Shown here in pieces: positions 35,720 through 44,079 of a DNA stretch of 64,000 nt (positions are counted from its first letter, which is position 1; every line of letters begins with the position of its first letter). Under the pieces are notes generated by a model. That model worked only from the letters and a program-made list of their open reading frames with translations, made no database searches and had not been told where the DNA came from. The position numbers and the translations under genes were made by a program. Source of the stretch: Candidatus Zhuqueibacterota bacterium (GTDB lineage: Bacteria; Zhuqueibacterota; Zhuqueibacteria; Zhuqueibacterales; Geothermadaptataceae); contig JAUZRQ010000005.1 in the NCBI GenBank assembly GCA_030950365.1, positions 1-64,000 of the forward strand. Reading direction: 5' to 3'.

Positions 35720-38059
35720 TCAATAATGGTAATAGCTGTATCCCTCATGCGCCAGATCTGGGGTGGTGCCGTTCAGCACCACGCCGATCACCTTTGCCGG
35801 TACGTGTTCGTAAAGTTCCAGTTTTTGTTTAGCCGTATCCCGATTGGTTTTGCCTGCGCGCACCACGATGATGGTGGCGTCCACCTGCGTACCGATGACC
35901 ACCGCATCGGTGGCCGCATTGAGCGGCGGCGTGTCGAAAATGACGATGTCGAACCGGCGCCGCACTTCATCCAAAAACCGCTTCATCTGGTGCGAGCCCA
36001 GTAGCTCCGACGGATTTGGAATCAGCGATCCGCAGCTCAACAAAGATAGATTGGGAATATGCGTCTCGTTGACCAACTCCGCAATCGGGATGCTGCTGGT
36101 AAGATAGTTGCTGAATCCCGGCTCTTTGGGCACACCGAAGGTATTATGCAGCACACCGCGCCGAAGATCGGTATCCACTAGCAATGTATTGCTCTTTTGC
36201 TGCGCGAAGGTAATCGCCAGGTTCGCCGAAGTGAACGACTTGCCGTCGCCCGGTTCCATGCTGGTGATCACCAGCGTCTGAATACGGCCGACATTTTTGG
36301 AAAACATGATGCTGGTGCGCAACGAGCGATAGGCTTCGCCGATGGGCGTCGGCGAATAGTCATGCGTCACCAGTTGCTGGTCGATCATCTTTAATTTTTC
36401 GCTATCCTGGAAATCGAACACGTCTTCGAAATCCACGCGCGGAATGGTGCCCAGCACATTCAGTCGCAGGTGCTTTTTGATATCGTGCGGCGTCTTGATC
36501 GATTTGTTTAGTGCCTCAGTCAGCAACACTAAGCCGAGCCCGAACATCAGCGCACCGATCACCCCGGCAATGGCCTTGATCTTCTTGTTGCTGTTCACCG
36601 GCCGGTCGGGCTCGATTGCCGGATCGAGAATTTTGATCTCTTCAGTTTCGGCCACGGCGGAAAGCTGCGCCTGCTGATACTTGGCGAGGGTTTCCTGATA
36701 AATTGCCACCAGTTTTTCGTTTTTGCGCGTCAGCTCGGCGTATTCCATCTGCTTGCCCGGTAGCCGCGCCAATTTCGCTTCCAACGAACGAATTTTATTA
36801 TTAAGCTTGCGAATCTCCTGGTCGATCTTGCGGATTTCACCCTCGGCGGTCTGATAAATCTCCTGGTGCAGCGCATCTAGCTCGGCGGCCAGCTTCAACG
36901 CTTCAGGGTTCACCGTGGACAGGCTGGCGGCTTTTTCATAGCGTGCGTCCAGGTCTTCCAGCCGCGATTTCAGCACCAGCATCTTGGGGTTGTCTTTGAA
37001 CCATTCCAGCCGGACGAAATCCTTAAAGAACAGCCGCTTTTCTAGGGAGAGTTGCTGTTCGTCTTCGGCGCCCGTACCGCTGAGCAATTTTTGTGCTTCA
37101 TCCAGAAGCAGTCGGATGGTCTTTTTTTCTTCTTCCAAAGTTTCCTTTTTCTGCTCGGCATTGGCCAGATCAGTGTTTTGCCGCGTAGCCGCCGCATCCA
37201 GATCCACGGCGTTGCGGCGACGAAAATCCGCCAACTCACGGTTGGAAATCGCAAGCTCCTTTTCGGCCTGTTCGAGCTGGGCTTTCAAAATTTGCAATTG
37301 CGCCCGGGTCTTCTCGCCTTTCAGAGAAATGCTCTCGCGCACGTAAATTTCCGCCAGACGATTGGTCATTAGCGCAGCCAAAAACGGATCGGTATCCTGG
37401 AGCTTTATGGTCATCAATGTGCCGGGGGGCTGGTAATCCACCCGGATGCGCTGCTGGAAATCCTTCACGGTCTTGCGGAAATCCTTGATATGAAAACGCA
37501 CCTCCTCCGGTAAGGCCTGGTCATCGGCCGCCAGTAAAAACTCGAAACCATTCACACGTACGGTGTCTTTCTGCGCTTCGGCGATCTTCCCGGCATACAC
37601 CTTTTCTCGCTTCTTACCTTCGTCATCGAGAAGGCGATACAGTATGAAGTCGTCCTCGGTGAAACGGATGACGTATGTGCCTAGCACGGGCCGTCGGCTG
37701 GCCGAAAAATGCCGGAAAATTTCTTTCCGGCTCAAGGGGACATCTTCTTCCAGCGGATCCATTTCCATCACCAGGCCAAGCTCCTGCACCACCTTCTCGG
37801 CGAACGTACGGCTGGTCAGCTTTTGAATACGTGACTCCAGAAGCCCCCAGTCCACGCCCTCATAGCTCTTGAACTGGATGACCGCCTGCGCCTCATAAAT
37901 GGGTTTCTCGTTTTTCACATACATGAGCCACGGCCCGGCGATCAGCACGGTAATCCCCATCCACAGCCACCATTTCTTAACGATGGCGTTGATGTACCGT
38001 TTTATATCGATGGAACTCTCGGTTTGCTGCGGTTCCTCTTCAAAATAAAAGTCGTCCAT
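35720..38059 (-). CDS. Wzc-like polysaccharide co-polymerase and tyrosine autokinase
   Basis: A 779-aa inner-membrane protein that controls chain length and couples polymerisation to export. Order of parts: a first membrane helix at about residues 35 to 50, a Wzz-type periplasmic region with long coiled coils (about 245 to 480), a second helix near 515 (AGVIGALMFGLGLVLLTEAL), and a cytoplasmic BY-kinase. The kinase has Walker A TSMEPGDGKSFTSANLA, Walker A' LLVDTDLRRG and Walker B IVIFDTPPL. The C-terminus ends YSYYHY, a short tyrosine cluster for autophosphorylation. The fused kinase resembles the proteobacterial/FCB arrangement, not the split Gram-positive one. No separate phosphatase gene is seen nearby. 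Confidence 0.93.
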   Translation of the reverse strand: MDDFYFEEEPQQTESSIDIKRYINAIVKKWWLWMGITVLIAGPWLMYVKNEKPIYEAQAVIQFKSYEGVDWGLLESRIQKLTSRTFAEKVVQELGLVMEMDPLEEDVPLSRKEIFRHFSASRRPVLGTYVIRFTEDDFILYRLLDDEGKKREKVYAGKIAEAQKDTVRVNGFEFLLAADDQALPEEVRFHIKDFRKTVKDFQQRIRVDYQPPGTLMTIKLQDTDPFLAALMTNRLAEIYVRESISLKGEKTRAQLQILKAQLEQAEKELAISNRELADFRRRNAVDLDAAATRQNTDLANAEQKKETLEEEKKTIRLLLDEAQKLLSGTGAEDEQQLSLEKRLFFKDFVRLEWFKDNPKMLVLKSRLEDLDARYEKAASLSTVNPEALKLAAELDALHQEIYQTAEGEIRKIDQEIRKLNNKIRSLEAKLARLPGKQMEYAELTRKNEKLVAIYQETLAKYQQAQLSAVAETEEIKILDPAIEPDRPVNSNKKIKAIAGVIGALMFGLGLVLLTEALNKSIKTPHDIKKHLRLNVLGTIPRVDFEDVFDFQDSEKLKMIDQQLVTHDYSPTPIGEAYRSLRTSIMFSKNVGRIQTLVITSMEPGDGKSFTSANLAITFAQQKSNTLLVDTDLRRGVLHNTFGVPKEPGFSNYLTSSIPIAELVNETHIPNLSLLSCGSLIPNPSELLGSHQMKRFLDEVRRRFDIVIFDTPPLNAATDAVVIGTQVDATIIVVRAGKTNRDTAKQKLELYEHVPAKVIGVVLNGTTPDLAHEGYSYYHY

Positions 38060-38156
38060 GGCGAATCGTACTCCATCAATAATCTGGTGGAATCGAATTG
38101 TGCAGGACCCGCCTCAGGTCCCACTTAGAAATCGACTGTGGCCCCAAATTCTGGAA

Positions 38157-38858
38157 TTACTGCTGCGCCCGCTGGATTTGTAAATACAACACGGCCAGCG
38201 AGATTAGAAAACCGCCATAGTCTAGAATATCCCGAAACGTGAAGCCACGGTATGGAGGAATGACAAGCTGGTCGCCCGATTTCACTCCAATTTCCTTCAG
38301 CGTATAGGCTTTCTCATACACTTCGAGCAGATTCTCGGCTACCTTTTTTCCGGATCGGGATAGATAGATTTTGCGTAAATCGGCATCCGGTTTCGGCCCG
38401 CCAGCTTTGTTAATCGCCTGCCAGAGAGAAGCGGTGGTCTCAACCAGGTACGATCCCGGTTGATTCACCGCTCCCAGGATGGTTAGTCGCATGAGGGGTT
38501 TGCATACGAAATAGAGGCCAGAGATAAAACGGCGATAGCGTTCGCTCAGCGTATCTGCCAGAGCTTCCTTGCTCAGCCCCACAGCGCGCACTTCACCGAT
38601 CAGAGGCAACAGGATGGTGCCTCGCCGGTCGATGATATAATCATCGCTAATACCCAGGCGATCGATGTTCAGATTCGATGCGGTGATGCTATTTGGGTCC
38701 TGCCATACAATAACACGGACGGCGTCTCCGGGATAAAAATCCCCGCGATACCGTGATTGCCCGAACGCGTCCGCCATAAAAAACGTTCCGTTTTGAAAGA
38801 ACAGAGCAAGAATCGATGCAACCATTAGAATTATTTTCTTGTAAATCACCGTCCTCAT
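38157..38858 (-). CDS. Wza-like polysaccharide export protein
   Basis: A 233-aa exported protein. The hydrophobic N-terminus (IILMVASILALFF) acts as a signal, followed by the Poly_export domain (YRGDFYPGDAVRVIVWQDP, IDRRGTILLPLIGEV, ALADTLSERYRRFI) and one SLBB domain (LGAVNQPGSYLVETTASLWQAINKAGG). A hydrophobic helix at about residues 213 to 229 ends the protein. Full-length Wza of E. coli has about 380 aa and a lipid anchor; this protein is shorter and has no Cys lipobox, so it may form a smaller channel or need a partner in the outer membrane. AAAGGA eight bases upstream supports the start. Confidence 0.88.
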   Translation of the reverse strand: MRTVIYKKIILMVASILALFFQNGTFFMADAFGQSRYRGDFYPGDAVRVIVWQDPNSITASNLNIDRLGISDDYIIDRRGTILLPLIGEVRAVGLSKEALADTLSERYRRFISGLYFVCKPLMRLTILGAVNQPGSYLVETTASLWQAINKAGGPKPDADLRKIYLSRSGKKVAENLLEVYEKAYTLKEIGVKSGDQLVIPPYRGFTFRDILDYGGFLISLAVLYLQIQRAQQ

Positions 38859-38974
38859 GAGTTGTTCCTTTCGCCAGCTACTCCTGTTTCTGCGTTTGTT
38901 TTATCTGCCAACAACCGCACGAGAGGATGCATTTGTCAGCAGCCCTTCCACCGATCCTCGCAACCTTGAACGCA

Positions 38975-39691
38975 CTATCGAGATCGATAAAAGCGAAAGC
39001 GCTTCTCTTTGGTGTCTAAATTGAGTTTTCGGAGCAATTTATAAATTTTAAAGATACTAACCCGCGTGTTGCCGAATCGTTCCGTATTCAGCGCCTTTTT
39101 GATTTTCCACGCGCCCTGTCTTGGATCATCGATGACGATGGTTTTAATTTTTTCACTTAGCGGCAACAGCTTTTCTTCCACTTTGGGCTTGGCAAAAGCC
39201 GCCCGCCGGAACTTGCTGGCCTGGCCATCGCGCGGCCGCATGGATGGCTTCGGCGGGGCCACAGCCTCGAGCTGTGCATTGCCATTTTCCGACCGATATG
39301 ATCGGCTCACACTTTTGGTAATATCCAAACCGATAGAAAGATCAAAATCATCAATCGCCTCCTCGATGCTCTCGTAGCAATCCAGGATGCGATTGAATTC
39401 CAGCATTTCAAAAATTTCATACACTTCCGGCAGCATCTGCACAATTTTCAAATCGCCGCCATTCTCGCGGATACCTTTGATCTCCCCAACAAACACCCCC
39501 CAGCCGGCCGAGCTTACATAGTGCACCTGGCTCATGTCCACAATGATGTGGTACAGGCCTTCATTCATCACTCCGGTAATTTCGTGCAACATATACCCGC
39601 AAGTTTGCGTATCGATGTAGCCTTTTACGCGAATGAGCGCAATGTCACGTCTTGCCCCGACCCGGCTTTTGCTAACCTGAATTCCTTCCAT
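38975..39691 (-). CDS. STAS-domain protein with C-terminal putative HTH
   Basis: A 238-aa protein at the head of the polysaccharide locus. Residues 10 to 115 form an anti-sigma-factor-antagonist (STAS) domain; the stretch IIVDMSQVHYVSSAGWGVFVG (in part) has the conserved phosphorylatable Ser near residues 60 and 61. A basic, proline-containing linker follows. Residues 180 to 225 (IDDPRQGAWKIKKAL, TRVSIFKIYKLLRKLNL) look like the winged or simple HTH of transposase-type DNA-binding domains, and the end is strongly basic. A phospho-switch linked directly to DNA binding, or to a partner kinase, may control the genes downstream. The HTH call is by eye and should be treated as tentative. Confidence 0.75.
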   Translation of the reverse strand: MEGIQVSKSRVGARRDIALIRVKGYIDTQTCGYMLHEITGVMNEGLYHIIVDMSQVHYVSSAGWGVFVGEIKGIRENGGDLKIVQMLPEVYEIFEMLEFNRILDCYESIEEAIDDFDLSIGLDITKSVSRSYRSENGNAQLEAVAPPKPSMRPRDGQASKFRRAAFAKPKVEEKLLPLSEKIKTIVIDDPRQGAWKIKKALNTERFGNTRVSIFKIYKLLRKLNLDTKEKRFRFYRSR

Positions 39692-39728
39692 TGCTTTCTC
39701 TTTCCGTTAATTGGCTCAGATAGTGGAA

Positions 39729-39747
39729 TGCCACAAAATTTGTGCCA
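39729..39747 (-). promoter_or_regulatory. Quasi-palindrome ahead of the STAS gene, possibly an operator or -24/-12 element
   Basis: On the minus strand the site reads TGGCACAAATTTTGTGGCA, an inverted repeat with one mismatch between the arms, 38 bases before the STAS ATG at 39691. It also resembles the sigma-54 pattern TGGCAC-N5-TTGC, with TTGT in place of TTGC. Either reading would place control at the head of the 39-kb locus. The evidence is only sequence symmetry and position. Confidence 0.28.
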
Positions 39748-40033
39748 ATTCGAAACAAAATATCGTTTATTCTTGCCCGTTGTTTATTATGTACTTAACA
39801 TCAAACCAATTTGCAGCACGGAAAACCAAATTGAATACAATTGTGTAATCGGGAAACATTGTTGCTTTCTGAAACAGATGTGAACGTTTTATTGCAAACA
39901 GATGAACGAAATCGCTACAGCCATTCCATGGCCTCAGGTTGGTTGCCTAAGAGAATCGGCCGTCATGATGCAAAATAGAACAGACCGGTCTCCTACTCGG
40001 GAACAGCAGCCATCTTATGCAGCTCTCAACAGC

Positions 40034-40079
40034 GCAAAAAAAGAAACGCATGGCTTTTGGTGATTCGAAACCATGCGCT
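40034..40079 (-). terminator. Rho-independent terminator
   Basis: On the minus strand a stem CGCATGG / CCATGCG (plus positions 40071-40077 and 40047-40053) with a loop of 17 bases is followed by TTTCTTTTTTT. It lies about 30 to 70 bases after the stop of the GT5 gene at 40106. This is the clearest terminator in the window and separates the housekeeping transcript from the polysaccharide locus. Confidence 0.85.
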
Positions 40080-40105
40080 TTCACGGCTGTGCGGAAAAGC
40101 CTGAA

Positions 40106-41590
40106 TTATTTTTTTTGAGTTGCGATTTTTTGATAGAGTTTGGAAAACCGTGTGGCGACAGTTTCCCAGGAGTGGTTTTCTTTCAGCGCATTGCGAATGA
40201 GCTTTTGCCATTTTTTAGCGTCCCTGTAAATAGCCACCGCACTTTGCACGGCTTTCACCAGTGCCGCGGCGGTATTGTCCTTAAATAAAAACCCCGCCCC
40301 CTGCTCGGCCTCGGCATCGAAATGGATAATGCTGTCTTTATATACGCCTGATGCATGTGCCACGGGGATGGTACCATATCGCAAGCAGCGAAAGGCTTCG
40401 GAGCCCAGGCGTTCATGTTTGGCGGGGAACAACGCGATATCCGCACCGGCAAGCAAGAGGTGCTTCATCTCTGCCGATTTGGGAGCTAAAGCCATCTGGC
40501 GGGCATGTTTTTTGGCTTTCTTTTCAAATTCTTTCTTCAGCGAACCATCGCCCTCATCCAGAACCACCAACTGGCATTTCAGTTTGAGCAGATCATCGAT
40601 CGCCTTTAACACCACGTCGGCGCCTTTTTCCGTGCTATAGCCGGAGTGATAGCTCAGCAGCGGAACACCTTCCGCATACGGCAAACCGACCTTGTCCAGC
40701 AGGATTTTCTTGTTTTCGACCTTCCGGGTAACCGAACGGCCGTTGTAATTCATGGCCAGATACTTGTCGGTCTCCGGGTCCCATGTTTTATAATTGATGC
40801 CGCTGACCATGCCAACCAGTTTGCTCTTGTTGGTCTGCAGCAATGATTTCACGTCGTCCGGCAAAATATCCTCTTCCATCATTTCCTGCGCCAGACTCTC
40901 GCTGCCCACGAGCACGAGATCGCTATAGGCGATGCCGGCCTTCAACGCATTAAATTTTTTGCCGGTAAACAGCTCAGTTGCTTGCTCGACCAGATATTCG
41001 GACAACCCGATCTTCTGCGGCGTTTCTGAAGAAAATTCAGCCAACGGCGAATAGCCGTTGAACGTGAAAATAAATTTGGTTTTGGCGAAAAACTCTTCAT
41101 CTGCAAACACGGTTTTTAGATACAGTGGTAGCAAACCAGCGGGCCAATCGAAACAGTGAATGACGTCCGGCTGCCAATGCAACACTCTCAGGGTTTGAAG
41201 GCAGCCTAAACAAAAGGCGGCAAAGCGTTCGGCATTATCGGGGAAGGGTTTTCCGGTGGCCGGATCGATATAAATGCCCGGCCGGCCGAAATAGGATTTG
41301 TTGTCCAGGAAATATACCTGTACCTTGGAATCGGGCAGGAAAGACGATTTGGCGCTGATTTTAATTTCCTGATCGCCGAGATTCATGCTCATGTCACGAA
41401 GTCGGATCACATCACGGAGCACAAATTTTCGCTCATTCACGCTTTTGTAATTTGGCATCATCACGCGAACATCATGTCCGATCTCCTTCAGCGCGATTGG
41501 AAGCTGCGCGGCAATTTCAGCCATTTCGGCCTGCTGCACAAACGGGGCAATCTGAGGGGATACGAAGCAAATCGATAGCGGATTTTTCAT
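40106..41590 (-). CDS. Divergent glycogen/starch-synthase-like GT5 protein
   Basis: A 494-aa GT-B protein with the layout of GlgA: a GT5 N-terminal domain (ICFVSPQIAPF, VMMPNYKSVNE, DVIHCFDWPAGLLPLYLK) and a GT1/4-type C-terminal domain (SGINYKTWDPETDKYL, LLSYHSGYSTEKGADVVLKAI, ALFPAKHERLGSEAFRCLRYG). Key family residues are changed: the KTGGL ADP-glucose motif is replaced by VQQAEMAEIA at residues 18 to 27, and the second glycine-rich GGL loop is ASGVYKDSI. The donor-site Glu of the EPCG motif is kept as ERLG. It may use another donor or act on another alpha-glucan. It is 123 bases downstream of galT and ends at a strong terminator. Confidence 0.8.
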   Translation of the reverse strand: MKNPLSICFVSPQIAPFVQQAEMAEIAAQLPIALKEIGHDVRVMMPNYKSVNERKFVLRDVIRLRDMSMNLGDQEIKISAKSSFLPDSKVQVYFLDNKSYFGRPGIYIDPATGKPFPDNAERFAAFCLGCLQTLRVLHWQPDVIHCFDWPAGLLPLYLKTVFADEEFFAKTKFIFTFNGYSPLAEFSSETPQKIGLSEYLVEQATELFTGKKFNALKAGIAYSDLVLVGSESLAQEMMEEDILPDDVKSLLQTNKSKLVGMVSGINYKTWDPETDKYLAMNYNGRSVTRKVENKKILLDKVGLPYAEGVPLLSYHSGYSTEKGADVVLKAIDDLLKLKCQLVVLDEGDGSLKKEFEKKAKKHARQMALAPKSAEMKHLLLAGADIALFPAKHERLGSEAFRCLRYGTIPVAHASGVYKDSIIHFDAEAEQGAGFLFKDNTAAALVKAVQSAVAIYRDAKKWQKLIRNALKENHSWETVATRFSKLYQKIATQKK

Positions 41591-41601
41591 CGTTTACATC
41601 C

Positions 41602-41615
41602 TAACACTTGTGTTA
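41602..41615. promoter_or_regulatory. Palindrome TAACAC-TT-GTGTTA in the leader of the GT5 gene
   Basis: A perfect 6-bp inverted repeat with a 2-base spacer lies 12 bases upstream of the GT5 ATG at 41590. The hexamer GTTTAC occurs three times around it (41592, 41624 and 41652), spaced 32 and 28 bases, close to three helical turns. This arrangement would suit a dimeric repressor or carbohydrate-responsive regulator, but no regulator gene is nearby. Confidence 0.35.
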
Positions 41616-41713
41616 AACTCACCGTTTACAAAAATACCATGGGTTTATTTTGTTTACGAATTTATTATGGCCGCGCCCCCCTCCACCGGAACCGTGCCGG
41701 GCGCCACAAGACA

Positions 41714-42706
41714 TTAGCCGTGGGCCAGATGAGCCGCTGCATCTTCCGGTGGAACTGGATTGATATAAAACCCGGATCCCCACTCAAAGCCGGCAATACG
41801 ACTGAGCTTGGGAATAATCTCCATGTGCCAGTGGTACTCGGGCACGTCGGACCGTTGAATGGGGGACGAATGGATGATGAAATTGTATGGGGGAGCATCC
41901 AGGGTTCGTTGGATTCGCTGCAACACGTCTTTCAAAACCTCAGCAAAGCGATTGTAGTGAGCATCTTCCATTCGTTCATAGTGCGAGGCATGTTCCTTGG
42001 GCAATATCCAGGTTTCATAAGGAAAGCGTGATGCAAATGGAGCGATGGCGAGATACTTATCGGTTTCCAGGATGATGCGCTTTTTCGAGTCCATCTCCTG
42101 ATGGATGATATCGCAATAAATGCACCGCTCTTTGAGCTGGTAATGCTTGTTGGCGCCCTCGAGTTCCTCGGCGACCCGCTTGGGCAAAATAGGGGTCGCG
42201 ATCAGTTGGGAGTGCGAATGCTCCAACGAAGCGCCCGCGGTCCCGCCGTGGTTTTTAAAAACCAGAATGTATTGAAATCGCAGGTCGTTGCGCAAATCCA
42301 CCATCCGGTCACGAAACGCTCGCAAAATGCTCTCGATGTGCAGCACGTCCAGATCGGCTAACTCCTTTTCATGATCGGGGGTTTCGATAATCACTTCGTG
42401 CGCACCGATACCATTCATCAAATCGTAGAGGCCTTCACCCCGGCGGTTGAGCTCTCCTTCGATTTGCAAAGCAGGAAACTTGTTCGGAACCACGCGCACT
42501 TGCCAATCCGAGGCGTCGGCCTGTGAAGCCCCATCCCGCACCACCAGAATCTCTGGCGGCGTCTTGTCTTCGTTGCCCGGACAGAACGGACAAAAACCGC
42601 CCTTGCGACTTCTCGCCTCGAAAGCCCAGTCTGAAGGTCTCTTGCCTCGCTCGGTCGAAATAATCACCCACCGCCCGACAACCGGATCCTTGCGCAGTTC
42701 TGGCAT
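41714..42706 (-). CDS. galT: Galactose-1-phosphate uridylyltransferase
   Basis: A 330-aa HIT-superfamily enzyme exchanging UDP between UDP-glucose and galactose-1-phosphate. It has the N-terminal ELRKDPVVGRWVIISTERG, the zinc-type cysteines FCPFCPGNE and CIYCDI, and the catalytic His motif GASLEHSHSQLIATP (HxHxQ, about residues 170 to 175), then the second half with ILPKEHASHYERM and EYHWHMEIIPKL. The length is normal for the short bacterial type. No galK is in the window. With the GT5 downstream it suggests sugar-phosphate and glucan metabolism; it could also supply UDP-galactose for the polysaccharide. Confidence 0.93.
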   Translation of the reverse strand: MPELRKDPVVGRWVIISTERGKRPSDWAFEARSRKGGFCPFCPGNEDKTPPEILVVRDGASQADASDWQVRVVPNKFPALQIEGELNRRGEGLYDLMNGIGAHEVIIETPDHEKELADLDVLHIESILRAFRDRMVDLRNDLRFQYILVFKNHGGTAGASLEHSHSQLIATPILPKRVAEELEGANKHYQLKERCIYCDIIHQEMDSKKRIILETDKYLAIAPFASRFPYETWILPKEHASHYERMEDAHYNRFAEVLKDVLQRIQRTLDAPPYNFIIHSSPIQRSDVPEYHWHMEIIPKLSRIAGFEWGSGFYINPVPPEDAAAHLAHG

Positions 42707-42726
42707 TCGATTTCCTGCGGAAAAGC

Positions 42727-43575
42727 TTACTGCAACTTTCGCAAGTAGGACTGTGCCATGCTCACGAATTCACTTTTCGGATAAGTGGCAATCAATTGCT
42801 CGAACTGTGCGCGTGCGGACTCACGATCGCCCATCTTCAAATATGTCACGCCGAGTTTCAGCAGGGCGGCATCGGCCTTGTTGCTGTTCGGATAGGCAAA
42901 TACTTTTTCGAATTCGGCGATGGCCTGTTCATAGTTGCCGAGTCCGTAATAACTCTCGCCGATCCAGTACTGACAGTTATCCGAAAGGGGGTGGTTGGGA
43001 TTTTCAGCCAGCAATGCGGAGAAGGCTTCAATCGCCTGACGGTATTTTTTGTTGTAGTAAAGCTGTAGCGCGGCTTTGTAGCGTTCGCGGAACGAACCCG
43101 TAGGGGATACCGACGGCGCGGCTGGTGCCGACAACTTGGATGTACGCATGGCCGTGGCTTGTTGCTGCAATTCCTCAAGTCGGCGATCCTTTTCTTCCAG
43201 ATCGCGGCGTAAGTCTTGAATCAGCCGCTCTTTTTCTTTCAATTCGCTCTCCAGTTTCTGCACTTCGGCGCGAAGCGACTCGATATCGGCTCCCTCAGTC
43301 TGGCCAGTGGCCGGATCGCTCTTCTGTTCTTCAGAAGAAATTCCGAGAAGGCGCAGCACTTCGTCTTCTTCCGGATTCCTGGCCGCTTCTTCTTCCTGCT
43401 GCTTTTGTTCGGATTCGATGCCAAGCAGTTGGTCGATACTTACATCACCCTCGTCTGACACGCTTTCATTCTTGCCTCCGCCACATGCCAGAAATAGCAG
43501 TGTCAACAGAAGTACAGCGTACGTAGCGAAAGAGCGGGAATGAATCCTAAATTTACGAATTCCTGGCATCAACAT
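42727..43575 (-). CDS. CpoB/YbgF-like TPR lipoprotein
   Basis: A 282-aa envelope protein. After a basic N-terminus and a hydrophobic stretch (YAVLLLTLLFLAC) a Cys at residue 31 suggests lipid attachment, though the -3 position is Phe instead of the usual Leu. Residues 85 to 135 form a coiled coil (LRAEVQKLESELKEKERLIQ), and the last 125 residues hold three TPR-like repeats (YKAALQLYYNKKYRQAIEAF, YWIGESYYGLGNYEQAIAEF, LLKLGVTYLKMGDRESARAQ), as in YbgF/CpoB. No tolQRAB or pal gene is nearby. The ATG at 43575 has GGAGG seven bases upstream; the open frame reaches 43695 but that part is not conserved. Confidence 0.82.
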   Translation of the reverse strand: MLMPGIRKFRIHSRSFATYAVLLLTLLFLACGGGKNESVSDEGDVSIDQLLGIESEQKQQEEEAARNPEEDEVLRLLGISSEEQKSDPATGQTEGADIESLRAEVQKLESELKEKERLIQDLRRDLEEKDRRLEELQQQATAMRTSKLSAPAAPSVSPTGSFRERYKAALQLYYNKKYRQAIEAFSALLAENPNHPLSDNCQYWIGESYYGLGNYEQAIAEFEKVFAYPNSNKADAALLKLGVTYLKMGDRESARAQFEQLIATYPKSEFVSMAQSYLRKLQ

Positions 43576-44079
43576 CCTGCATCCTCCAATACGATATTGA
43601 AAATTGTATCCATTAAAATAATACAACCTCTCTTGTTCAGGCCAACCGTGAGGCGCTGTTGGGGTGTGGCTACATCCTACGATTCGACTGGTCATCCGCT
43701 GGCCACAGTGGGATCATAGCCAGACACATCCGCTGTTTTGTGATTTCACCCTCTTTTACCCCCCTTAGATTTAGCAATTTCAAACTGTAAGGCGATTTCA
43801 AATTGTTAAAAAAATGCCCATTAATATATGTTTAAAATAAATTTACTAAAACGCCCCCTAAAATGCAAGTTGTATTTTGGAATTCATAAAAATGCTCGAA
43901 GCACACAACAACGCAATTTGCAAGCACCAACATAGTTAAAACAAAGGTCTCTTTATAGTATTCCCACCATCGTTGCAATACGTTTCATCGTTCCATGCCC
44001 AGCACAGTCGCATAAATAGGGTTTTAGACCGGCTCTCTTCAAAGGGCCGGGCGCTCAGACTATCGGTTTGGCACCGGTA
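43576..44079. other. 504-bp A+T-rich gap between rodA and the CpoB-like gene
   Basis: No ORF, tRNA or clear terminator is supported. The middle is markedly A+T-rich. It holds a direct repeat, GCAATTTCAAACTG at 43774 and GCGATTTCAAATTG at 43792 (18-base period), and the promoter candidate at 43840-43868. A weak hairpin CCGG...CCGG (44029-44050) lies 30 bases after rodA but lacks a T tract. Confidence 0.5.
43840..43868 (-). promoter_or_regulatory. Candidate sigma-70-type promoter for the CpoB-like gene
   Basis: On the minus strand TTGCAT (-35, 43863-43868) and TAAATT (-10, 43840-43845) are separated by 17 bases. Each box matches four of six consensus bases. It lies about 265 bases before the ATG at 43575 in the most A+T-rich part of the gap, so the leader would be long. 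Low certainty. Confidence 0.25.

Larger units (their letters stand above)
39692..40105. other. 414-bp gap between the glycogen-synthase-like gene and the STAS gene
   Basis: No ORF here is supported. The left end of this gap (in transcription order its beginning) holds the terminator at 40034-40079. The rest is A+T-rich from about 39730 to 39890 and is a reasonable place for the promoter of the polysaccharide locus, including the quasi-palindrome at 39729-39747. I cannot identify a convincing sigma-70 pair. Confidence 0.5.

Noticed and set aside
40026-40211. A 61-codon minus-strand frame across the GT5 stop and its terminator
   Set aside because: It runs through the terminator hairpin and overlaps the end of the GT5 gene in another frame; no ribosome-binding site.
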